64,000 bases of DNA from Ramazzottius varieornatus (taxonomy: Eukaryota; Tardigrada; Eutardigrada; Parachela; Ramazzottiidae), in the NCBI GenBank assembly GCA_001949185.1, contig BDGG01000002.1, forward strand, positions 1,085,481 through 1,149,480. The letters are read 5' to 3'. The translations under genes were made by a program, and so were the position numbers. A model generated the notes under the pieces. That model made no database searches and had not been told where the DNA came from. It saw only the letters and a list, made by a program, of their open reading frames with translations. Positions 44,301 to 57,401 of this stretch are shown in pieces; position 1 is the first letter of the stretch; every line of letters starts with the position of its first letter.

Positions 44301-47300
44301 ATCTGACGAGATTGCCGCCAAGTGCATTGCCTACATGAAGTCCCAAGAGATCGAACCTGAACAGTTTATTCCGCTGAACAGTCTCGACGTCAAACCTATT
44401 GCCGAACACCTACGGTAAGAATCTTCTGTATGCGGGTTCGTGACCAGGCTGCTTCACAATTGAAACTCGCATGCCACCGTCTTACATACTCGTACGTGTA
44501 CTGTTTATACCATTTGCTGTATGTAGGTTGGCGATGTCGACCCCGTTTTGTTATTTTGAAGGTTGAAAACTAACCTGGTCTTTCGACATCTTTCAGGAGG
44601 CTGGATCCGGAGAACGTGAAGCTCGTGACGGACATCATAACGATAACTTACGCTTCGGACAAGGCAGCGGTTCAGAAGGCGCTGAAGTTTGCCTGTGGCA
44701 GCGCCGTAACCTGTAAAGACACCAACATGGCTCGACAGCTGTCCAATGGCCGCGAGAAACTCCAGGTCGTCACTTGGAGTGGCACCCTCTTTGATAAGAG
44801 CGGAGTCATTTCTGGCGGTGCAGCGTAAGTTCGATATATCAATTTCCAAACTTTTTTTGAACTTATTTTCGAGTTTTTGTAAAATCTCTCACTCACCCGC
44901 ATACAGTTGCATCGTACTTTTACAAAGGCCGGTGTACGCAAGTCCGTGACATCGGCAGAAAAGTTTTCTGTCTGCTCGGTAATCTGACTTTTGCCTGCTT
45001 TTAAAGAGAACTGCGTTCGAGAGCCAAACGATGGGACGAGAAGGAAGTGGGGAAGCTGAAAGCGGAGCAGACGAAGCTAGCGGAGGAGCTGAAGGCAGCG
45101 ATACTTCTAAAGAGAAAGGAGGTCGAAGTGCGAGAAATGCGCTCCAGAGTCAAGGGCTGCGAAGCTCGCATCAAACATGCCGAACAAGAACGCAGAGAAA
45201 TTGTAAGAAACCCCAGTTCCCTTTTCGTTCAACATTTGAAGGACAAAATGAGCTTTTTGTTTTGTTTTACAGGAAAAGCAAACGAGAGAAACGCAACAGG
45301 ACCTGGAAAAGCTGGAGACCACCGAGAAACTGCTTAGCGTAAGGTTAATTGGGGCTTGGTGTTCTGAAGGTCTAGGGTCGAACCGTGCTTGCAATTTCAG
45401 GCGAAGGTGAAGAGCGCTGAAGAAAAAGTGCAGAAGTCCGACCAGAAGTTGAAAGTGGTGCAGACCAGGATGAATAACCTCGAGGATGATATCTTCCGCG
45501 AATTCTGCGCCCAACTTGGCGTTAAAAACATTCGGTAGGTTATTCCTTTTATTTTTGCACATGCGGATTGTTTGATTCGCGAAATTTTGTCTCATTCAAG
45601 TCATATTAGACGGGGGTAATAAATTGAAGCAGATTGTTTTCCATGTGGCGCACGTTTCCAGTGTTTTTGGCTCAAAGCGTGCCCCACTGGAGAATGACTA
45701 TCTGGTCCGAATCGCTCACCCATGTACCAAGCTACGAACCGGATTTGACGTCTTGTCTTGCAGGCAGTACGAAGCGAGAGAAATAAGTGAACGGCAGGAA
45801 CGTGAGAAGAGAATGCTGGAATTCACCACTCAGATCAACAAGCTGACCGAACAGATTAACTACCAGAAATCCAGGCTGATGAATATGCAAGGTTTAATTT
45901 CGAAATTCAAATACCTTTCATACTGTTTCATGATAAGGTTTGAACCCTTTAAGTGGCAAATTCGAAGGATTTCATGGTGTTTTGCAGGCAAGATCGACAA
46001 ATGCGATGAGTCGGTGAGAAAGCTGAAGAAAGATGTTGAAGCTGTCCGCAACGAGGAAAAAAAGAAGGCAGAGGTACTAGGATGAAAACAGATAAAATAA
46101 GGTTGACAGATTTTGTTCTATTGTTTTATATTCCAGGAGCTTAGAAAGGCGGAGGAGGAAGTAGAGAAAATCAAGAAGCAACGCGATGCTCTTACATCTT
46201 CCGTGGACGAGAAGGAAGGTGAGGTGGAGGAAGCCAAGAAGGACGTGCAGGCCGCCACCAAGGCACTCACCAGCCTTACCCGAAAGATTGCCACCGAAGA
46301 AGCCACCCGCGACCAGCTCAAACGGGATCGTAAGACCATCCTTCAGTACTGCAAGGTAAGTTTTTGCTGCATTTCTCCTACGCAAAACGATTTAACCGTC
46401 ACGAACTGGGTAGACGAAACCGACCATATTGTTTTTTTCAAGCGGCGCAGGGTTCCAGCTAGTTGAACGGACCACGTGCGCCACTTGGGTAAACAGTCAA
46501 ATTCGACTTGAATGCTTTCCCAAGTGGCGCACCCTGACGGTGTCAGTGACCGAGAGCGTGCCCCACTGCGGAAATCGATCTTTTCCAGTTTAATTACCCA
46601 GCTAACAGTCAAGTCTAAATTTTTGTAGATGAATAATGTGGTGCTGCCGATGGTGAAAGGCAGTATGGAGGATATCGGTGTGGCCGTGGCCGCTCTGGAT
46701 AGTTCGGCAACCGTCACCGACACTTCACAGGAATCGCTCAGTCAAGTCGCTGAAGATGGCGAGGTTATCCTGGACTATGGGAAGCTTCCGCCCCGTCTGA
46801 AGAACGTACGTCCGGATATTCAGATATTTGGACGACTATTTTTCTCGATTTTACTTCCAAATTTTTTGTTGCATTTTATGATTTTTTTCCCGCTTTTTTC
46901 TTGAAGATGCTGGAAGCGAGTGACCGCCAGAAAGAGACGGAGAAGCTGAGCGCGGAAATTCGCGAGTTGGAGAACACCCTCGAGACGATGAACACGCCCA
47001 AACCGAATGCCGGAGACCGTCTGACTGAGATCAAGAATAAGGCCAAAGAGTCCAACAAGGAACTGGACGAGATCCGCGCCAAGGTCGTTCGACTGGGTGG
47101 TGAGTTCGACCGAGTCAAACGCGAAAGATATACCCGTTTCACCACTTGCCTCGATACCGTCAGCACCAGCATCGACCTCATCTACAAGGTAAAAAAATAA
47201 AGCCGGAAAGAAGCTCAGAAAAGCACAAAAACTCCACATTGCGCCGGGTTTGAAATAGAAATTAGTGTCATGCTTTTTATGATGTGGCACTCACTTTGTG

Positions 47301-48230
47301 CGTCCCGCCTGTAAAAGCATGGTGGGCAACGTGGTAAAGCGTGAGGGTCGGCGACAGTGTAGACCGGGTATTCTTGCTGTGACTTATCTCGTTTCCAATC
47401 TGTTTTTCTACTGCGTATCTGCATCGCTTGATCCTTGTATAGGAGTTGGTAAATGAGGAGTCAGCACAGGCTTTCTTGAACGCGGATAACCAGGAGAACC
47501 CGTACAACGGCGGCATCACCTTCAGCCTGGTCGTACCTGGGAAGAACTACCGGCCCATCGACAACCTCTCTGGCGGCGAGAAGACGCTGGCCTCCTTGTC
47601 GCTTCTCTTTGCTCTTCATGCAGCCCATCCGTAAGAACGACTCTTGATTCGATATGCTTCTCCGAATTCGTTTTTGTTTTCGTTTCGAATGTAAACTGGA
47701 CGGAGATCATTTTCCAAGTGGCGCATGCCTTCAGCCTGTAGCTCCGAAGACATGCGCCGCCTGGGATAACGGTCACACTGGACAAGATTGCTGTATACCA
47801 AAGTGGCGTGTGTCTCGAGCCAGTTATACCAATGATGTGCGCCACTTCGGAAAACGGTCCTGCCAGAGATTGTGTGGCGAGCTCCCAACCATTCGGTTCT
47901 TTGGTTGGTCTCCCAGGTCGCCTTTCTTCATCATGGACGAAGTGGACGCTGCCTTGGACAACACCAACATTCTGCGAGTAGCGCAGTTTATGCGGAAGAA
48001 GTCTCGTGAAGAATTCCAGATCATCCTCATCTCCCTTAAGGAGGAAATGTACCATCATGTCGACGCACTTGTCGGTATTTACCCAGAGGTAAATCGGCTT
48101 TACTCACCTTTTATTTTCATCGAGTTAATCTAAATGTATCTTGCATCTTTCTTTGCAGCCCGCTGATGTTTGCATCAGTCGCAATCTCATCCTGGATCTC
48201 AACCTTCTCACAGAACGTCAGAAGCGCTAA
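41400..48230 (+). CDS. SMC1: SMC1 cohesin ATPase subunit (23 exons, 1,244 aa)
   Basis: Core subunit of cohesin, pairing with SMC3 to hold sister chromatids and extrude chromatin loops. Exons: 41400-41529, 41588-41664, 41724-41876, 42116-42433, 42496-42708, 42787-42872, 42947-42995, 43062-43178, 43297-43511, 43813-44029, 44203-44414, 44597-44824, 45007-45202, 45273-45338, 45401-45534, 45764-45891, 45988-46073, 46137-46355, 46629-46805, 46907-47188, 47443-47630, 47917-48088, 48159-48230. Walker A is GPNGSGKSN (about 38-46). Long coiled coils flank the hinge (about 526-671: [20 protein letters not shown] and [16 protein letters not shown]). The signature LSGGEKT and Walker [16 protein letters not shown] lie near 1148-1180. 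[12 protein letters not shown] and [12 protein letters not shown] identify SMC1 rather than other SMCs. Human SMC1A is 1,233 aa. In exon 9 the donor GTAGGT after 43511 must be used, because reading on meets TAG at once. Several introns hold hairpin repeats. Confidence 0.97.
43602..43755. repeat. Dimeric GTGGCGCAC hairpin repeat in SMC1 intron 9
   Basis: The first hairpin starts near 43616 (CAAGTGGCGCACTC, TTCCAGCC, then GACGTGCGCCACTTG). A diverged second starts near 43698 (CAGATGACGCAAG, TTCCAG, then AGCTGCGTCATTTGG). In the second both arms changed together (GTGGCGCAC to ATGACGCAA, GTGCGCCAC to CTGCGTCAT), so pairing is preserved. Confidence 0.85.
44090..44160. repeat. GTGGCGCAC hairpin repeat in SMC1 intron 10
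   Basis: CCAGTGGCGCATGC near 44103 pairs imperfectly with GAACGTGCACCCTTTGG near 44136. The left flank GAGATTGTTGTC matches the outer palindrome extension. Confidence 0.75.
45631..45705. repeat. GTGGCGCAC hairpin repeat in SMC1 intron 15
   Basis: ATGTGGCGCACG near 45644 pairs with AAGCGTGCCCCACTGGAG near 45676. The flanks GATTGTTTTCC and ATGACTATCTGG are the usual outer parts. Confidence 0.8.
46425..46585. repeat. Dimeric GTGGCGCAC hairpin repeat in SMC1 intron 18
   Basis: Hairpins start near 46440 (CAAGCGGCGCAGG to CACGTGCGCCACTTGGG) and 46521 (CCAAGTGGCGCACC to GAGCGTGCCCCACTG), 81 bp apart. ATCGATCTTTTCC follows the second. Confidence 0.87.
47702..47859. repeat. Dimeric GTGGCGCAC hairpin repeat in SMC1 intron 21
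   Basis: Hairpins start near 47715 (CCAAGTGGCGCATGCC, TTCAGCC, ACATGCGCCGCCTGGG) and 47798 (CAAAGTGGCGTGTGTC, GAGCC, ATGTGCGCCACTTCGG), 83 bp apart, both in the same orientation. Confidence 0.87.
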
Positions 48231-49589
48231 GGCTGTGCGATGTTTTTTTCCTCTTTACGTTTACTTTAGTTTTTGCGTTTTGAAGTTTCCACTTGATGAA
48301 ACTTGTGTGTACATTTGCTTTTGAAGTCTTAGTTTAATTTGGAGTTGAATACGGTTACGTCGCCTCTGGAAACTCATGGTAGAGTCGTCTGGTAATATTC
48401 CTTTCTTTTGTGTGAGTTTTGAATTTTAAGTGTCCTCAGTTTTCTTTGAAGGCTGGAGAGGATGCTTTCATGGTGTTGATAAAGGCTTCTGAAAGGAAGA
48501 CAAACACCGATATGAATGAAATTAAGGTTGAGGACTCTTAGTACAGCTGACGGTAAACTGGCGGAAAATCTATCGATATCATACGAAACTCCACGTTACA
48601 TTTAAAGAATGTGGCGGTTTAAGTTTTAAAACAAATGGTGAAAAGCGGGTTTGCTTGACAGTGAGTTCATCACTTACAGCTACAGAGTACGACTATGAAC
48701 CGGAGTATAGGAATTCCGCGCGGTTGGATATTCAAGGCCAAGTTCACTCTCGAACGAAAGAAGAGTCTTTTTTCTACGTTCTTTTTGCTTGTTCAACGGG
48801 ATGCGTATGATGGTACAGCAAACTAAAACCTTGGAAGAATCTACAACAGGAGAGACTAAATTACGGAGTAAGATTCAGTGTTGACATTGCTACCGCATTC
48901 GGCGGATATGATCGTTTACCAAGAATGTCACGACGCTGGCTGCAAGTAGCAATTAGCCGTATCTGGAAGTGAGACTTGAGGCTCGGGTAACGGGTAGAGT
49001 TGTGTATATGGGCAAACGGCATTGTAGAAAGTTGGAAGGTGATGGCCGAATAGGATATCAAGGGGTAGTTGAGGTTGGCAATGTCTCTTGACTTGCAAAG
49101 AGGACAATCTTGACGGTCCTTGCGCCCATCATCGGAGCGTGACTGCGGACCACAAGGACCCTTCTTCAGACAGAATGGAGACGGTGTGCCACAGTCAGCC
49201 GGCCCTTGACGTCCCACTGGCTACTCTTTTAAAGCCAATCAAAGTGCAAAATGATATACCTCTTCCGTCTTTCCATAAGAATTCTTAATCTAATGAATGC
49301 AGGTGATACATTTCCATCGTCCGGCAAGCGACAGACAAGGAAGTGCTGTTGAAAAGTCAAGGACGCCTCCCCGGACTTCAGACCGTCTTTTCGACATGTC
49401 AAGCAGTTCTTCACCAGTTCGAAATGTTCCGCTACCATTCGATCCCAAGTTTCATTCCCCAAAGCCACCGCCAAAAAGACATTTCGGCCTTTGTAAGGGT
49501 CACCAATAGCACTGTGCCGCGAAAGTCTATCAATCAGCAAAGCCGACGTTTGGGAGGCAGGCTGGCAAACGCAACGCACAACAACATCG

Positions 49590-49645
49590 CGTAAAGCGGC
49601 GCACGCTACCCTTGTTTGCAAGAAGCTTGCGTCACTTATGATAAG
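49590..49645. repeat. GCGGCGCAC hairpin repeat, single degenerate copy
   Basis: TAAAGCGGCGCACGC near 49592 pairs with AGCTTGCGTCACTTATG near 49624. Confidence 0.7.
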
Positions 49646-50340
49646 TCTCCCATATTTTATCCCAAAATTTTCGTGACCCGCTGTCCTTTGCTGAAAAAGA
49701 TGAGGAATACGTCTGCGCGTCTGTCGATTTTAATGAGTCGAATTAAAATGGGAGCGTGGCAGCTTTGGTAAAGAGAGGAGGAAATGATTGGCACTTGAGT
49801 TTAGCCTCGTCGGAAATTTCCTGAATTCGTTAGCGACAGGAACGGATGGAAAAAGGGGAGAGGGGAAGTACTGGCAGGGTGGGATAGTCGCTGATGAGAG
49901 CAGCGCTGGCTATTGTGTACCACGGCAGAGTAATAAGGGAAGCGTGGTCCAGGATGGCCTCTTGAGATGGCGTGTTAATTTGGCCAGCGTGTCTTACTCA
50001 CTTGACGGGCCTTCATCAGCACCACCAACACTCGCCACTGTTTATTAGTCTCTGCCCGCCGGCAAAGGATGCCTTCGCGCACAGCCACGTGCCTGGTGCC
50101 ATTATTAGACCGGGAAATTCTGGTAGACTCTTCAACCAGAGCACTTGTCCATTTCACCCACCAAGCTGTTCCAGGCCGATAGTAAGCGTGGGATGTACAC
50201 AACGCGAAAATCAACGTCACCGATCGAAATCGAAATAATCGAAATAATCGAAATGAGTGAATAATCGTACAAAAACGCCGAGAATGGTTGACGCTCGACT
50301 TTGAGGCCAGCAGGGCAAAGCAAATGTACATGACCGTTAG

Positions 50341-50428
50341 GTAAAGCGGCACATGTTGCCATCCAAAAAAACTCAAAACGTGCGCCGCAAGAGAAAACGA
50401 TCTTTCCCGTTTCGTTTGCCGACTGCCA
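50341..50428. repeat. GCGGCACATG hairpin repeat with tail
   Basis: AAAGCGGCACATG near 50343 pairs with AACGTGCGCCGCAAGAG near 50377; the tail AAACGATCTTTCCC and TTTGCCGACTG follow. Confidence 0.8.
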
Positions 50429-51027
50429 AATTGTTGAATTCTTTGTGCGGTGCTGAGCGTCTCTTTTCTTGTCACTCTCCGACGTGTTGAGGAACTTGGT
50501 CCAGAGGCTCGGGAGGTTCAAATCTTTGCCGATAAATTTGCCGAGTCTAATTGGCGTTGGTCAGCTAAGGACACAAACATAGGGAGTAATTAGTGTTGGG
50601 CAGTGCATTAGACCTTGTTGACACATTTAGGAGTCTGTCTGCAATCTGTTTGCAACGAAGTCAGACGACGCACTTACAAGTTTTTACAACACATACTTGG
50701 ACGAAAAAGTGCAGGTCAAAACAAGGGTTAGCACACAGAAAGTAATGTCGCTTGACCAATTGTCAATATCCGCGTGGCACCACTGGATTATCCACCATCA
50801 TCCCCTATAACCAACAGGCATTATCGCACCTGAGCTCCTGGCGCTCAGCTCAAGTGCAAACAACCTGCACGCACCAGCGAAATTCCAACCAAGTAACCAA
50901 ACTAGAAGCTTGTCTTGGGCGTCGAACTCTCGTTAATAAAATTAAGAAAAATAAGAAAAAAACAGTTTCAAAATGGGACGTTGGCGATAATTATTAACTA
51001 TGACAAATCCATCCCGCTCGTCTGTCT

Positions 51028-51165
51028 GAGGTGGCGCATGCTTCTAGTAAATAACCCTAAAAGCCTGCGCCACTTGGAAAAAGGGTTAAAGTGGATATGA
51101 TTGGCATTCCAAGTTGCGCATACTTCTAGCGTGGACTGGTGGTTACCTGCGTCACTTGAAATAGC
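51028..51165. repeat. Dimeric GTGGCGCAT hairpin repeat
   Basis: Hairpins start near 51029 (GAGGTGGCGCATGC to GCCTGCGCCACTTGG) and 51108 (CCAAGTTGCGCATAC to ACCTGCGTCACTTG), 79 bp apart. Confidence 0.85.
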
Positions 51166-54100
51166 ATGTTTCTACAGTATACGTACATTACTGCTTTCAT
51201 GCTAGGGATGTTGAACTGAGCAGACAATGGAAAAAGGTAATTAATTGTCCGTTTTAATACCATTGTACGGACGGTAATAAAGGTGTCATAGATGAAGGTG
51301 TGTCGTGAACAAGGCAAGTGAAAGAACGATCGCACACGTAATCATTCAATATACTCCATTGTTTCAATGTGTCAAAAGTCCCACGTTACCTTTGTCCGGT
51401 ACCTCCATTATCACCTCTTTTTGTTGTTACAACACTGTGCACTTGAGAAATAGGGATGGTTCAACTCAAGAAGCTGATCCGCATACTGTATAAGGGACGG
51501 TTAAGAAAGGTTCTCAGGTGGTCCCCACACAAAAACCTCATACGTTACAACCAGAAATAGACCGGGAAAGGGCAGGGGAAGGGAAGGATGGTTATTGGAG
51601 TAGGGGAAGAAGCGTTGGTGGTTCAAGAGAGGTCATGTTGGGATGGCTTGGTCTGTCCTCATTGTCTATGATGGAGGGGAATACAGCTGCAAAAAGTGTA
51701 TCAGATGGACAAGTGTCGACATTGTGCGGACAAGTAGTCCTTCAAGACATACTTGATTGGGTACAATGAGGCTATAAGCCGAGGTTCCAAAAAGTAGAAA
51801 TTAACCAGCTTGCTCCTTGGAGTGTCTCCTCTTGATGGACCATGTGTCCTGCCTACAGTAGAATATCAAACAATCCAGGTCTGAAACAATGCCCCACGAG
51901 GACCCACTCAAAAGTACAGTGTAAGTAGCTTTCTCTGTTTGGATCCAAGGCTATTAGGACCGGGAAGGTATTGTTTCAGCCTGAACTGCGTTTCATCCAT
52001 CATTATGAATTTGATTGTCAGCTTCATCTTCAACTTCAGATGTGCACCCTTATAATATTTGAGCACATAATAAAGCCCGTGGAAAAAAGGGAGCACACCT
52101 TGCTCGTTATTTTCAAGAGTTATCTGTATTAGCGTATTATAAGCTTTTGTTCTGGTACGGTATTTCGCACCTGGCCGTAGCGATCGAGCATTTCCAACGA
52201 TACGCGTACGTAGTTTTGCCGGCATTGCGGTCTACCAGCTGAATTCACTACTTCGTTTCCGAGACATGCCTCTCCAAGCGATCAGATTTCGGATGTTCGT
52301 GAGGCTGGCACCAGTGTCCGACCGGCACGAACAAGTTCAAGAGCTGGTGTGGTCTGAGAATTCCGCATGGAAAGACTCTTGGCTATTGCCAAAGCGTGCA
52401 TCAAGTGGAGCCCTCTTTGCTTCATGTCGAAATCGATGCAGAATTTAGAAAAATGTTTTGTCGAACTTAACGTCTTCGGTACGCACAGTGCGTACACGCA
52501 TACTGTATCGTACGGATGACCAGAGACGGAAGGAGGTATTGTGCAAGAAAACGTTAGAACTGGGACTATCCGAAGGGGCAATAAGCCACGACGCGCTAAA
52601 CATACCGTCGCGTACCCGAGCGCGAAAATGAAACCGAACGATGCAATAGCAGGTTTCGCAAGCGGTCAATCTTGTATTGAAATTCAAGCTTTCCACTTCT
52701 TATCTCATCGCTTTTATTCCCCACCCGCTTTTTGAGGTTCGATTCCTTCACTTTCTTGAAGGCTAAAAGAACGTTACATATTTGACATGAGTGTTTTTTA
52801 CACTGAAATCGGTTATCTGATCAATGTACACGCGCGAAGGGAAGTTTGGAACAGTAAAACGTTTGGAACAGGCGATTCCGAAACAGCGGAACGGATGTTC
52901 GTATGTACCTGTGCAATTCACACCTATGCACTTTTTGACAATTTTCTACGGTTGAATTCTATATTTGCCCTATTTTCCGCCTGTTCCAAACTTTTCATTG
53001 TCCCAAACTTTCCCTTCGTGCGCGTACAGCGAGCACAAACACAGATTTCATACAAATGATGAAACTCCTATCTCCCGATTGATAAACCACACTTCAAGTT
53101 TTTTTCCATAATTATTTAACTGCCAGTTAGAGATGTTGGTGTCATTAAGTTTCCGTCGCTACTGCCAACTGCGTCTGACAAGGAAGTTGACTTTCCGGAC
53201 AGGGAAGCACAGAGCTTGTTACGTAAGTTGATTAACTCGCCACTACAAATTGTATCCTGCTGTCAATTGATTGTCCCCACGGTCAGCTTCCCGCGGACTC
53301 ATTAACGCTGCTTACGTCAACCGCTCCTCTCGTCCTTCCACGTGTGGTCCTGTTCCTTCTGTTCCCTTCTGGCCACACTGGTCAACCCAACGACCATCCT
53401 GGGAAATATGTGTTGATGTTAAAAGAGGGCTGGAATTTACATTGGTGTTTGGTATGCACACGTGCAGTATTGATCGAGGCCGCTAATCCAGTACAGTGTA
53501 TGCTGGTTAGTTGTGTGTCGCTTATGAGGAAATTGATTGAATTACTGCTGCTTGGATGGAACGGGACATGCCTCCCTTTCAATGGGGAGAGAAGTGGCTC
53601 AAGGCAGACAATAAACACATCGCCCAACAGTTTGATTGCTGAGGCGGAGTAGTAGCATAATGAACTACCCCAAGCTTTCATGGCCAGTCCACCAAAAAGC
53701 GAGACTATTCGTACAATAATTATTAAGCTCGGCCTTAATGAACTGCAGATCAGCCCCCAACAGCACATAATCGACTTGTTTAATCAACTCCTAATCTCTC
53801 CACCAGCACAAATTTGCAGTGTACCACAGACAATACAATCATTACTTTGTGCTTTATAGACAACTGCACAGCTGTACATTCCAGTAAGAACGCTTGTAAG
53901 AACACTTGAACGAGTGTGGGAATCTTTTGGAAAAAAATTCCCATCGAAAGAAACCTTGCAAAATTTCCGGACTCACTGACCAAGGAATGAGTCGCCGAAC
54001 GCTAGCTTTTGATGACCGGCATCGATGTTTAGTGACAAAACAGAAGCCCGATGTTCCCGTAAAAGACTTGTCCGGGATGATCGAGAAGACCGTCGAAAGC

Positions 54101-54245
54101 AATTACGCAAAGTGCTCTATTCGTTTCTTCCATCAGTATTTCCGCACTCTCAAATATTAAGTAGGAGACTCTTTGGAAAACCATATACATGTTGTAGCGA
54201 ACTTTGGTCACTGGTGGTAGTTGGAACGTCAGCTAAAGGACTTTC

Positions 54246-54345
54246 ATCGATGTTGATTTTCAAGTGGCGCACGTATTCGACGTTATTGGCTGATAGCATG
54301 CGCCACTTGGGAAAGCGATCTGGGTAAATTTATTTGCCGACGTCG
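54246..54345. repeat. GTGGCGCAC hairpin repeat with complete tail
   Basis: CAAGTGGCGCACG near 54261, a loop with TTATTGGCTG, then AGCATGCGCCACTTGGG near 54295. The tail AAGCGATCTGGGTAAATTTA and TTTGCCGACGTCG is one of the best preserved in the window. Confidence 0.88.
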
Positions 54346-55377
54346 ACCCAATTGCCTTTGCGCCGATACTACTTCCTCGTTGCTTGCTTGAATGGGGGCA
54401 CGGTTCATCATGGGTTCGAGAGCCACAAAACTTCGTACTACGATGTTATCAGGTTCAAGAATGTAAACTTTGGAAGGCTTGGAGAATACAGTGTATCAAG
54501 GCATGTCTAAGCTCCGAAGCAAACGGGCAAGTTGAGTGGATTAGCCGAGAAAGCTGTTTGCTCAGTCCTTGCTGGCGTACAATAGACCCAATATTAATAG
54601 TGACTGTTCGTGCCAGCCTGGCCATGCTCCGACACCTTACTTTCAAAATGCAAACCACCGAGCTGTGTGATCGGGTGGATATTTTCCGGTTGAACGCTGC
54701 TCTATGTCGGAACAACAGGCTGTTCTTTATGGTCGTCTTTTATGGAAGGAGCAGAAGAAAAGCCCAAGGTGTAACGGGCGATTTGCAACACTGTGGGAAG
54801 TAATTACACAGCTTCTGCCACACACAGTACAAAGCATAGCAAAACTGTATTTATAATTAATACTGGGAATCCCGGTGTGTTATAGCCGCTTGGCCATGTT
54901 TTACGGACGGTCGGAGTGGAGTATGGATTTCCGGTACGGAGCGATCCTCGCATTTACTTTGCACGAGAGCTCTTGGCCGCTATTCTCTCCATTTCAAACT
55001 GCGAAGGAATGTGTAATATAGACCCTCTTTTAGACAGTGCCAAGTACCCTGCTTCACTTTTCGCCAGATTCATATCACAATATTGCTCCCACTCTAGAGC
55101 TCTTCTCGATGTGAAATCGATCCGTTGGCTGAAATGGAACTCGGAAAACCCAGCGAGAATTCCCACGAAAAACCTGCTCCCATTTCCAGACCTTACCTAC
55201 TGTTACAAAATTACGAAAATCTGGGAAAAAAACCAAAAACCTGCACAAATACTAGGCGACAAAGACAATATTCGGGAAGCCGGAAAACAAAGCACGCAGC
55301 AGATGTTTGCGTACGCTCCAACCCAATAATAACACTAACAAGCGCCACTTTGAAAAATAACTAAAATGAACAAAATT

Positions 55378-55445
55378 TTTTTTCCAAGTGACGAACGTGC
55401 GCCGCTTAGGATAGCTGATATTATGCGCGTTCCGTTTGCCGACCT
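55378..55445. repeat. Truncated hairpin repeat
   Basis: CCAAGTGACGAACGTGCGCCGCTTAG lacks the loop, so the two arms abut. The tail with TTTGCCGACCTCC follows. Confidence 0.6.
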
Positions 55446-56138
55446 CCATTTGACGAAGGCTGACTTCGGGATCTTTTTCAGAACAGCATGATCAACATTG
55501 ATTACACTGTATGACAGTCAGTTCTACGGCTGCCCGATTGACGTATTTTAGCGCGTTTCACGTTTGTTAGACATATGGGCTGGAAATGGCGAAAGAGATG
55601 GCAGGTTCGTGATGGGATGTCGGATAAAGAGTGAAGTGCGTGGAGGTCAGTACTTGGTTTTGTGGCGATTAAATGAAACTGGCGAGCTCTTGGAGATGAG
55701 GATTGACAAGGAGCATCAAGACGTTGGGCGGTAAGAGGCACTCTGGCTCCATGGAGAGCTCAGACCCATTTTGTCCGGGATCAAGTACCCTCTACGCACT
55801 CGGCAGCTAGCAAGATCTTCTCCAAACCTTCCACCGCATTAACTCAACGAACAACTCTTACTGCCCTTCACAAAGTGCAAATCCCCAGCAATCGCGGCTG
55901 TGATGCGTCGGGAGTGTCTCTTCATTCCGGCCGATCGCACGACCACGGCTGATATCTTCTCCACATTATCGATCCCACATCCACGTCTCCGACGGTTCCA
56001 AGCCACTGTTTCAGATCATGCAGTATTTCTTCGTCGACTTTGCTTTTAACATCTAACGTTCATGAATAGGACTAAGGTCCAATAGTTGGTACAAGCGAAA
56101 AATTAGTTCTCAGCATTTGGGGCATCGTCAAATAAAAA

Positions 56139-56300
56139 CCCAGATCGGTATTTTCAACTGGCGCATCTTCCATTGGGATTAGCTGGAAGGGTGCACCACT
56201 TGCATAACCGGGCGAGCTTGCTCTCCCAAGTAGCGCATACTGTCAGTTTACAACAGTCAGAACGTGCACCACTTTCGATGGCGATTTCGCCGACGTCTCG
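56139..56300. repeat. Dimeric GCGCAT hairpin repeat
   Basis: Hairpins start near 56158 (CAACTGGCGCATC to GGGTGCACCACTTG) and 56226 (CCAAGTAGCGCATAC to AACGTGCACCACTTTCG), 68 bp apart, followed by GCCGACGTCTCG. Confidence 0.83.
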
Positions 56301-57401
56301 TTTTACAGGATTCAACGGTGTTTCGTTCCGTTATAGACTGTTGAACATTCTGTCATGTGCGCAGTAGTTGCTGGTTTGTGAAGAGATCTAGTTAGGAATG
56401 TGGTAGTCGGCAACGAACGAGGAGAGGAAGAAGGAAGAAAATGAGGGAGAGATTAGGGGAATAGAATAGAGCTACTTGGAGTGATCTGTGAAAAACGGAG
56501 CTGTGGCTGTTTGTGCTCGACAGCTCGCTGTGTGCTAACCGCATTGCGGCTACAATCCCGTGCCTGCAGGCTTGCATATGATATCTGCCATGTTGCATGC
56601 AGGCCACGTTATTGACCAGCCTGACAGCAGTCAGTGGATACAAAGGCGCGGGCTAACGCTGGCTTCCGACAAATTCGATCCATTTCCCTCACAATGGCCG
56701 CCATGTACTCGATCCAGCAATTCCGACAACTTCCTGCAATTGCAGACTACTATTCATCCTCCAGCCAACTGCACATGCAAATGAGTCGTGTTGGAAGTGC
56801 CGCAATGACCTTTCGGCAAGAGTGAAGAGACGTGAAGTACGGCCAAGATGGATATTGAGCAGCTGTTGTGATTGAACTTTCGCTAATTTGATCGTTGGGC
56901 TGAGAGACTTGATGGCGTCTTAAAGCGCAAGCTGGAGCTGAAGTTGCTACTTGCTGACACAAACACCACAAAAACAAGTGCCTATTAATGTCCAATCGTG
57001 AAGGTCTCTTTTTCGAATTTATAATCCAGTTCCAAACTCGTTGATTGTTTACAGACCCCAGTAGGACAAGTGTGGCCTACAAGTTGACTGCGCCTCTTTT
57101 GTACGATGTTTTGCACTGGAATAGTTTATCTTGCTGAGTAAGTGAGGAATGCCAAAGTCGAACAAAATAAAATTGGTAGAATAAAAATAGCATAAGGTAG
57201 AGGTAAGTGAGGAATATTATACATCATCGGGTTGTGGCGTTGTGGAGCAGTTGGTAATTTCATAACTGCTCAGATCGTAACAAGCTTTGATTCGACGCTC
57301 GAGATCGTCCATTGAATTTCCATTTTTTGCTAAACGAATAAAGCCATACTGCATATTCCGTCCGGCTGCGGAATAAGTCAGTGTGAAAATTGGGCTGAGA
57401 T

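Larger units (their letters stand above)
48231..57401. other. Long intergenic stretch (9.2 kb), no gene recognised
   Basis: No frame here exceeds about 170 codons, and none shows family resemblance or splice-linked partners. Scattered hairpin repeats are the only recognisable sequences, plus an AATCGAAAT microsatellite near 50225-50255. This region may contain distal regulatory DNA of the NK2.1 gene to the right; that is inference only. Confidence 0.5.

Noticed and set aside
52736..52746. GGTTCGATTCC as a tRNA B box
   Set aside because: No matching A box, anticodon arm or acceptor stem can be folded around it.
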